Of a stretch of 39,257 nucleotides of DNA, positions 33,683-39,257 are shown piece after piece. The notes beneath the pieces are model-generated. The model saw nothing but the letters and a program-made list of their open reading frames with translations, searched no databases and was not told the origin of the DNA. How positions within the stretch are numbered: the stretch's first letter is position 1; the number at the start of each line of letters is the position of its first letter. The translations under genes were made by a program, and so were the position numbers. The DNA comes from an uncultured Bacteroidota bacterium (lineage in GTDB: Bacteria; Bacteroidota; Bacteroidia; Chitinophagales; LD1): assembly GCA_903919075.1 (NCBI GenBank), contig CAIXGR010000027.1, positions 1 to 39,257 of the forward strand. Direction: 5' to 3'.

Positions 33683-36316
33683 ATGACAACAAGGGTATTT
33701 TTCTTTCTCTCTTTTTTGGCTTTGCACTTTGCTATAGTTGCTCAGGATAGCAGCAATATCCTAAAAGTGAAACATCATTTATTGCAGCGCAACCCCGACG
33801 AGCTTCAGGAGGTGGCAGACTCTTTTCGCATACTACACTTGGTAATTGGCGGCAATATATATCAAACCGAAAAGCATCTTAATTATGCCTATGATGTCCC
33901 GGCAGGCCCGTTCGATTTTAAGGATGAGTTAAAATATATACAGCCCGTTTTTAATATCGGCGATATTAGCATTGCCAATCTTAAAACATCTTTTGCCAAC
34001 GACTCCAGCAATGTGTTTTCAGCACCCGATGAATTTGCTGCCGCTTTAAAATATGCCGGCATTAGTGCGTTAATGCATGCCAACCAGTCAACAGCCAATA
34101 TTAATAAGGCTGCCCTGCTACGTACCCGCGAATTACTGAATACTTTCGATATTAACCATACCGGTGCCTTTTTAAATCAGGCCGAGCGATTAGGTAATTA
34201 CCCGCTTATACTTCATAAAAAAGGATTTACCATTGCTGTATTAAATTACACCACGTTACTTAACCGGCCCGATGTATCGAAAGATTTTATAATTAATGAA
34301 TCAGAAAAGTTTTTTATAGACCATGATATGGTTTTGGCCCGCGCCAACAAACCCGATTTTATAATTGTATATTTTAACTGGGGCGATGATGCGCATGAAA
34401 CCCCATCTGCAGCTCAACATGATCTGGCACAATATGTTTTTGAAAGAGGCGCAAATATTGTGGTAGGTACCGCACCCAATAAACCCATGCCGGTTGAATA
34501 CCTTAATTTTTATTATAACGGAAAACCCGGCGAAGGAATTGTTGCTTATTCCATGGGAAATATAGTTTCAAGCAACGAGGAAATAAAAAACCGCAATGGC
34601 TATGTTTTAGATATTAATCTCAAGAAAAATGGCTTCACCGGTCAAACCAAAATTGATGATTGGGGAGTAATACCGGTTTACACTTATTACGACACTACTA
34701 CCGTAAAAAATAAAACTAAAGTGTATTCACTTCCATGCTGGGCAGTTGAAAACGGTGATGTTTTTCAGGGCATGCCTTACATTGAAAAAAGAAGAGTAAT
34801 AAATGGTGCTTACCAGGTACGCCAAATGTTAGGAAGCGCCGCCGATGAAATTCAATACAACCTTAACGAGCAAATTGTAAATAACGTAATGGAGTCGGTA
34901 CACCTTACCCGCGCACCTTTGAATAATAAATTCAGCCAATTGCGCGAAGAGGATATTAAACTAAGCCCTGCGCCACTTGCTGTTACTTACCTTCCGGGTA
35001 GCAATATTCCTTTATCGTTGGCTATGGTAACCGAGCAAACCAAGCCTAAGGAAGAACCGGTAATAGCCAATAAAACAACAAAGGCTCCGCCGGCCCCAAC
35101 GGCTTACCAGAAAGAAAAAAGCAAAGCAGCCAATGTATTTGATGCCCCGCTACCGCCTGTAGATAAGGTGAGTAACATTACCGCCATCAACACTCCGAAA
35201 GCAATAGCAGATACAGCAACCGCTTCTGTTGCAAAGCCCTTGGCAATAGCTAAAAAAGATTCTGCACTTATAATTGCAGAAACCACTCTGCCTATAAAAA
35301 GCGATGCTAAAAATATTGCGGCAGCAGCACCAGTTGCCATCCCCAAAAAAGATACTACTAATACAATAATAGCTTCACCGGTAACTTTGGCAAAAAATGA
35401 TACTAATAATAAGAAAGCTACAATTGCACCACCCATAGCCGTTATCAAAAACGACATGGCGAATGCAAATATTCCGACTCCTGTTTTACCTGTAAAAAAG
35501 GACACTACCAGCAAAACCATTGCACCACCTGTTGTTGTTGCAAAAACTGATGTAAAAAATCCACCGGTTGTTGCACCGGTAGTAGCCGAAACAAAAAAAG
35601 ACACCATCGTTAAGCACATTACACAGCCCGTAGCAGAAGCAACAAAAGATACAACTCACAAAAACATTACTCAGCCTGTTATTGCAAAAAACGATGTAAA
35701 AAACGCACCGGTAGTTCAGCCCCCGGTTACTGCAAAAAATGACATTAAGACTCCGCCTTTGGCTACAGCGAAAATCGATACAACCAATAAAAATATTTCG
35801 CGAACCGTAATTGCCCCAAAAAATGTTCCGGGAAATACTACTGCAAAACAATCTGTTGCCAACCCGAAAACAAACATCAAGAACCCAACTACTACATCAC
35901 CAGTAACTACAGCAAAAAACAACACAAAAAATACTGCCACACAACTTCCTGAACCCAGAAAACCAATAACTCCCATTAGCCCTGTTGCGCCTACTGCAAC
36001 CAATATTGCCAACTCCACTACTACCGAAATAAAGGTTAACTTAGACAAGGTAAATGGCAAACAAATTAAGTTACAGGTTGATACTTTTTACAGGATTCAG
36101 TTTTACGCCCTTGCAAAATATGTTCCTTTAGATACCAATTATTATACGCACCTAAAAGGCTACCAGGTTGTAGAAGAAAAAGGCCTTTATAAATACCTGT
36201 TAGGAAAGTACAAGAGTTATAATGAATGCTATAAATATTGGAAAGGCCAAATACAACCCCGCTACAAACAAAGTTTTATTATAAAATACATTGAAGGTAA
36301 ACGAGTAATAAAATGA
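33683..36316 (+). CDS. CapA-like (PGA_cap fold) protein with repeat linker and SPOR-like tail; active site apparently lost
   Basis: The protein has 877 residues. A signal peptide (...AIVAQ) leads to a CapA/PGA_cap metallophosphatase-like domain (about residues 48-400). The usual metal ligands are replaced: GD by GG in LVIGGNIY, NLE by NLK in IANLKTS, NNH by NQS in MHANQSTAN, HWG by NWG in VYFNWGDD, and HPH by APN in VGTAPNKPM, while the surrounding pattern and the late YSMGNIVSS remain. Residues ~450-780 are low complexity, with an irregular ~18-residue repeat of K-x-DT and PPV elements. The last ~80 residues (FYRIQFYALAKYVPL to FIIKYIEGKRV) look like the Bacteroidota SPOR-like domain, which may bind peptidoglycan. 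Its ATGA overlap with coaX shows coupling. The fold call is solid; function is unknown. Confidence 0.82.
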   Translation: MTTRVFFFLSFLALHFAIVAQDSSNILKVKHHLLQRNPDELQEVADSFRILHLVIGGNIYQTEKHLNYAYDVPAGPFDFKDELKYIQPVFNIGDISIANLKTSFANDSSNVFSAPDEFAAALKYAGISALMHANQSTANINKAALLRTRELLNTFDINHTGAFLNQAERLGNYPLILHKKGFTIAVLNYTTLLNRPDVSKDFIINESEKFFIDHDMVLARANKPDFIIVYFNWGDDAHETPSAAQHDLAQYVFERGANIVVGTAPNKPMPVEYLNFYYNGKPGEGIVAYSMGNIVSSNEEIKNRNGYVLDINLKKNGFTGQTKIDDWGVIPVYTYYDTTTVKNKTKVYSLPCWAVENGDVFQGMPYIEKRRVINGAYQVRQMLGSAADEIQYNLNEQIVNNVMESVHLTRAPLNNKFSQLREEDIKLSPAPLAVTYLPGSNIPLSLAMVTEQTKPKEEPVIANKTTKAPPAPTAYQKEKSKAANVFDAPLPPVDKVSNITAINTPKAIADTATASVAKPLAIAKKDSALIIAETTLPIKSDAKNIAAAAPVAIPKKDTTNTIIASPVTLAKNDTNNKKATIAPPIAVIKNDMANANIPTPVLPVKKDTTSKTIAPPVVVAKTDVKNPPVVAPVVAETKKDTIVKHITQPVAEATKDTTHKNITQPVIAKNDVKNAPVVQPPVTAKNDIKTPPLATAKIDTTNKNISRTVIAPKNVPGNTTAKQSVANPKTNIKNPTTTSPVTTAKNNTKNTATQLPEPRKPITPISPVAPTATNIANSTTTEIKVNLDKVNGKQIKLQVDTFYRIQFYALAKYVPLDTNYYTHLKGYQVVEEKGLYKYLLGKYKSYNECYKYWKGQIQPRYKQSFIIKYIEGKRVIK

Positions 36317-37026
36317 ACCTGGCAGTTGACATTGGCAATACCCACGTTAAAATGGGCCTCTTCGTTAAAAAAGAATTGAAAGATGTTTTTTTAAAGGATA
36401 CTGATATTGACCATATTCTCGATGCTTATAAAATTAAAAATGCCATTATTTCAAAAACCGGCTCCAATGATTTAATAGCCTATAAGCTGAAAGAAAAAAA
36501 GGTGAACACCATTTTGCTTTCGCATGATTTAAAACTACCCATCAAAATTCTTTACAAAACACCTGAAACGTTAGGTGCCGATAGAATTGCCGGTAGCGTG
36601 GCTGCACATGCTCTCTTTCCTGAAAACAATATTCTTAAAATTGATTTTGGCACCTGCATTACTTACGATTATACTGACAGTAAGGGGCATTATATAGGCG
36701 GGGCCATATCGCCGGGTTTAATGATGCGCATTAAAGCCCTGCACAATTACACCCAAAACCTGCCCCTGGTTGACCCCATGCAATTCGGCTCGGTTGATTT
36801 AACGGGTACCGACACCACTACTTCCATTTTAAGCGGTGTTATAAATGGCATAAAAGAAGAGGTATTGGGTATAATAAAAGAGTATAACTTGCGTTTTGGC
36901 ACTTTAAAGGTAATAGCCACAGGGGGCGACATGGGTTTTTTTGTTACTCTGCTCAAAAGTGAGATATTTGCCAGCCCTTATCTTGTTTTAGAGGGATTGA
37001 ACCGGATTTTAAATTTTAACATATAG
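36313..37026 (+). CDS. coaX: Type III pantothenate kinase
   Basis: The protein has 237 residues. It phosphorylates pantothenate, the first step of CoA synthesis, and needs a monovalent cation. ASKHA-fold motifs are DIGNTHVKMGLF at the N-terminus, GADRIAGSVAAH near residue 90 and DFGTCITYDY near 115, then GGAISPGLMMR and ATGGDMGFF. It is cytosolic. It overlaps the CapA-like gene by 4 nt and is 1 nt from the next gene, so it lies inside a tight operon. Confidence 0.96.
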   Translation: MNLAVDIGNTHVKMGLFVKKELKDVFLKDTDIDHILDAYKIKNAIISKTGSNDLIAYKLKEKKVNTILLSHDLKLPIKILYKTPETLGADRIAGSVAAHALFPENNILKIDFGTCITYDYTDSKGHYIGGAISPGLMMRIKALHNYTQNLPLVDPMQFGSVDLTGTDTTTSILSGVINGIKEEVLGIIKEYNLRFGTLKVIATGGDMGFFVTLLKSEIFASPYLVLEGLNRILNFNI

Positions 37027-37027
37027 A

Positions 37028-38356
37028 GTGAAAGCAAAAACAATTAATACCCTTTTTTCCGCAACTAAAACCCTGCAAGTTATTTTTGCTTTTCTTCTGG
37101 TTATCTGCTATGTTACTGCTTTCGGCCAGGCCGAAATGCCTTATTCGCATTATGGCTTAGGGTATATCAGGTCTCCGGTTTTTTCATCTAATAGCGGCAT
37201 GGGCTACCTGGAAGCTCCTTTTGCAAGCGCAGTAAATATTAATGCCGCCAATCCGGCCTCTTACGCATCGCTTACCAGAACAACTATTGAGGTAGGCTTT
37301 TTAGTTGATGGCAGTGGCATTAGTAATAAGGACTCGTCGTACCGTGCTGCTAGCGGCTCTGTTAATCATTTGGCTATAGCTTTTGTTCCCAACTCAAAAC
37401 ACAACAACTGGGCTTTAAGTATTGGCTTGCTACCCTATAGCTATGTTGATTACAACTTTGCAAAAAGCTATAGCGATTCGGCATTGGGACGGTATACTCA
37501 ATTGTATTCAGGCTCGGGTTCATTATATCAGGTATATGTGGGTGCGGCGTTTAAAATAAAGGGGCTTTCAATAGGTGCTAACTTGGGCTATGTTTTTGGC
37601 AAGTTGCAGTATCAAAAAATAGTAGCCTTTGATGATACGCTTAATAATTACGACACCCGAAATATTACTAACCTAAACGTAAAAAGCTTTACTTATAAAA
37701 TAGGCGTTCAGTATCAAAAGTTAATATATCATAATCACGATAATCCTGATACACGTAAAGATATTTACCTTTTTGCCGGTGCCGATGGCTCTGGTGGGGC
37801 AAAGATGAACGCTTCGGTTTCGAATTATTGGGACAGGTTCCATCACGATTTGAATGGCAACTTAGTGGTAATTGATACACTTCAGTCAACATTTAATCAG
37901 AAAGGAAAAATCATCTTGCCGTTCAATCTGGGCGCTGGTATTATGTTTGGTAATGAGCGCTATTGGCTGCTGGGTGCCGATTTTAAATATATGAATTGGA
38001 GCAGCTACTCAACCCCGCTTGATAACGGCGGGCTAAGCAATAGCTGGCAAATTTCATTAGGTGCCCAACTTACCCCTAAATACGATGACCGGAATTTTCT
38101 TAACCGCATACAATACAGAATAGGTGCTTATTATGGTAAAAGTGAAGTTTCGGTGCAGGGATATAACTTATCACAAGCCGGTGCTACTTTGGGTTTAGGC
38201 TTGCCGCTTAAAAACATTGCGCACATTAATATTGCCGGCGATTTCGGTTCTATCGGCGGCTCACCCGACCGTTCTGTGTTCAGCGAAAGCTTCTATCGGG
38301 TTACTTTCGGAATTGTGTTGAACGACATTTGGTTTGTTAAACGTAAATTCGATTAA
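37028..38356 (+). CDS. Outer-membrane beta-barrel protein of unknown function
   Basis: The protein has 442 residues with a GTG start one base after the coaX stop. It begins with a signal peptide (...VICYVTAFGQ) and then a pattern of alternating polar and hydrophobic residues with many Gly, Tyr and Asn. Typical segments are MPYSHYGLGYIRSPVF, VNINAANPASYASL and GLSIGANLGYVFGKLQY, resembling FadL/porin-type barrels of Bacteroidota. Its position between coaX and lptC is conserved in many Bacteroidota and hints at a role in the outer membrane or in lipid handling. No catalytic residues are visible. Its 3' end overlaps the possible upstream extension of lptC, but the likely lptC ATG lies after the stop. 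Confidence 0.88.
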   Translation: MKAKTINTLFSATKTLQVIFAFLLVICYVTAFGQAEMPYSHYGLGYIRSPVFSSNSGMGYLEAPFASAVNINAANPASYASLTRTTIEVGFLVDGSGISNKDSSYRAASGSVNHLAIAFVPNSKHNNWALSIGLLPYSYVDYNFAKSYSDSALGRYTQLYSGSGSLYQVYVGAAFKIKGLSIGANLGYVFGKLQYQKIVAFDDTLNNYDTRNITNLNVKSFTYKIGVQYQKLIYHNHDNPDTRKDIYLFAGADGSGGAKMNASVSNYWDRFHHDLNGNLVVIDTLQSTFNQKGKIILPFNLGAGIMFGNERYWLLGADFKYMNWSSYSTPLDNGGLSNSWQISLGAQLTPKYDDRNFLNRIQYRIGAYYGKSEVSVQGYNLSQAGATLGLGLPLKNIAHINIAGDFGSIGGSPDRSVFSESFYRVTFGIVLNDIWFVKRKFD

Positions 38357-38414
38357 TAGCAAGCCGAATTTCCGGTTTAGGTCTATTCAACTAAAGGCAA
38401 AAAATTCCGGGTTT

Positions 38415-38960
38415 ATGCAAAAACTACTTTTTGTCTGTTTCTTTTTATCTCTTATTCTTTCGGGCTGTAATAGCAGTATTAACGGGGTAAATTATGTTAC
38501 CACCCACGCCAATATAAATATCGAAAAAGGCAAACAGGTAGAAATTGACTATTCCGATAAAGGCGTTGTAAGAATTAAAGCTATTGCCCCTACTGCAACC
38601 CGGTTTGTTAAAGAAAAACCCTATTTTGAATTTTCGAATGGCATTAAACTTCTGTTTTATAATGCCGAACATAAAATTGAAAATACACTTACCGCAAAGT
38701 ATGCCACAGCTTACGAAAACAGCCACTCTATGACCGCCCGCGACAGCGTGGTAGTAATAAACAACAAGGGCGAACTATTAAATACCGATGAACTGATTTG
38801 GGATGAAGAGAAAAAAATTATTTACTCCAACTCCTTTGTAAAAATCACCACCGCCGACGAAATAATATACGGCAACGGAATGACCGCCAACGAAAACTTT
38901 ACCGATTACGTAATCAAAAACATTACCGGTAAAATAAAAGTAAAAAGCAACGAGTTATAG
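38415..38960 (+). CDS. lptC: LPS export periplasmic protein LptC, lipoprotein form
   Basis: From the ATG at 38415 (MQKLLFVCFFLSLILSGC) the protein has 181 residues; the frame is open to 38334 but the extension has no signal-like start. It has a lipobox LILSGC, so the Bacteroidota protein is probably lipidated, in contrast to the membrane-helix form of E. coli. The LptC-type beta-jellyroll strands include GIKLLFYNAEHKIENTLTAK, ELLNTDELIWDEEKKIIYS and NFTDYVIKNITGKIKV. It passes LPS from the LptBFG extractor to LptA. It ends the coaX operon. Confidence 0.92.
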   Translation: MQKLLFVCFFLSLILSGCNSSINGVNYVTTHANINIEKGKQVEIDYSDKGVVRIKAIAPTATRFVKEKPYFEFSNGIKLLFYNAEHKIENTLTAKYATAYENSHSMTARDSVVVINNKGELLNTDELIWDEEKKIIYSNSFVKITTADEIIYGNGMTANENFTDYVIKNITGKIKVKSNEL

Positions 38961-39021
38961 TTACTCCCCTGCAATCAGCAAGCCAATATTTAGCTGTTTT
39001 TTGTTTTTTAAAATGCCCTTC

Positions 39022-39165
39022 ATGAAAATGCCGTTAAGAAATTTTCTCGTAGCAGAGCAAGAGAACAAAACGCTGTTCGAGCACAACCAACTCTATAAAC
39101 TTAATACTAAGTGAAAGGCGAGTTCGTTTTGTTGCGCGTAGGGAGAAAATTTTAGGCCTTTTTCA
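39022..39165. repeat. Long imperfect palindromic element B (REP-like)
   Basis: The left arm 39022-39071 and right arm 39126-39165 are imperfect reverse complements, including AACAAAACG against CGTTTTGTT and AAATTTTCTC against GAGAAAATTT. The boxes CCGTTAAGAAATT (39031), GCTGTTCGAGC (39072) and GGCGAGTTC (39117) match element A at 32747-32881 in order and position. It occupies the gap after lptC; the 60 nt between the lptC stop and the left arm show nothing else. Confidence 0.75.
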
Positions 39166-39170
39166 TCCAG

Positions 39171-39257
39171 TGTCTCGTCCCAGAAAAAGTTGACTATAAA
39201 AAGTCAAGATTATGGAGAGCAAAAGGATTAAGGGCAATAATACTTTTCCCGGAAAGA
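39171..39257 (+). mobile_element. Possible insertion-sequence left end, truncated by the window
   Basis: TGTCTCGTCCCAGAAAAAGT (39171-39190) starts with TG and resembles the terminal inverted repeats of IS3-family (IS150-group) elements. At 39212 an ATG opens a frame (MESKRIKGNNTFPGK) that runs to the window end, where an OrfA transposase would start. The 3' end and the transposase proper are outside the window, so this remains tentative. Confidence 0.35.

Noticed and set aside
35104-36060. Three overlapping minus-strand open frames (up to 171 codons) opposite the CapA-like gene
   Set aside because: They mirror the low-complexity linker; the Phe/Val/Gly-rich translation is what the antisense of a Lys/Pro/Thr repeat gives.

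Overview
The window looks like a chromosomal housekeeping segment from a member of the Bacteroidota. The evidence is the gene order (mreB-mreC-mreD-mrdA-rodA; uppS-bamA-ompH-ompH-ompH-murI; coaX-barrel protein-lptC), the weak Shine-Dalgarno sequences, several TAnnTTTG-type -7 boxes close to start codons, and family features such as a BamA with a long POTRA insert and a SPOR-like tail. A Sphingobacteriia/Chitinophagia-like member is plausible, but the order cannot be fixed from sequence reading alone. I saw no rRNA, tRNA, CRISPR array, prophage or complete insertion sequence.

Layout. 1-3296: the 3' part of an ABC exporter, an unrecognised 222-residue protein, and a GT4 glycosyltransferase. 3298-8515: serC (minus), then DUF72, DinB-like, an AhpD-like protein (minus), a LemA-TPM-TPM cluster, and a MazG-like pyrophosphohydrolase. 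8578-15092 (minus): the elongasome operon mreB, mreC, mreD, mrdA (PBP2), rodA, preceded by a CPBP membrane protease. 15156-17362: thiL and a rhomboid protease, separated by a repeat-rich gap. 17540-24969: the envelope biogenesis run uppS, bamA, three Skp/OmpH paralogues and murI, then a thioredoxin-TPR protein. 24996-26042: tryptophan 2,3-dioxygenase (minus). 26318-32638: a TetR-family regulator followed by a complete fatty acid beta-oxidation operon (fadN-, fadA- and fadE-like), closed by a clear intrinsic terminator. 33013-38960: an NAD(P)-binding protein, a CapA-like protein with a 330-residue repeat linker and SPOR-like tail, coaX, an outer-membrane barrel protein and lptC.

How the genes work together. 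Most of the window serves the cell envelope: lateral wall synthesis (Mre/PBP2/RodA), lipid carrier and D-glutamate supply (UppS, MurI), outer-membrane protein assembly (BamA plus chaperones) and LPS transport (LptC). The second theme is fatty acid degradation under a local TetR regulator. Two near-identical palindromes, one in front of tetR and one between tetR and fadN, look like its operators.

Most interesting observations. (1) Two intergenic elements (about 32747-32881 and 39022-39165) share short conserved boxes and the same long-hairpin architecture, but their stems have different sequences that are each self-complementary, so structure seems conserved more than sequence. (2) The paired TetR operators define a putative FadR-like regulon. 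(3) The CapA-like protein has apparently lost every residue expected to bind metal and may be a pseudoenzyme. (4) There are unusual intergenic repeats: six TGTCAAC heptamers, a 48-bp tandem duplication in the fadN leader, and a GTTTCGA heptamer run. I do not see a convincing new multi-gene system; the novelty lies in these smaller items.
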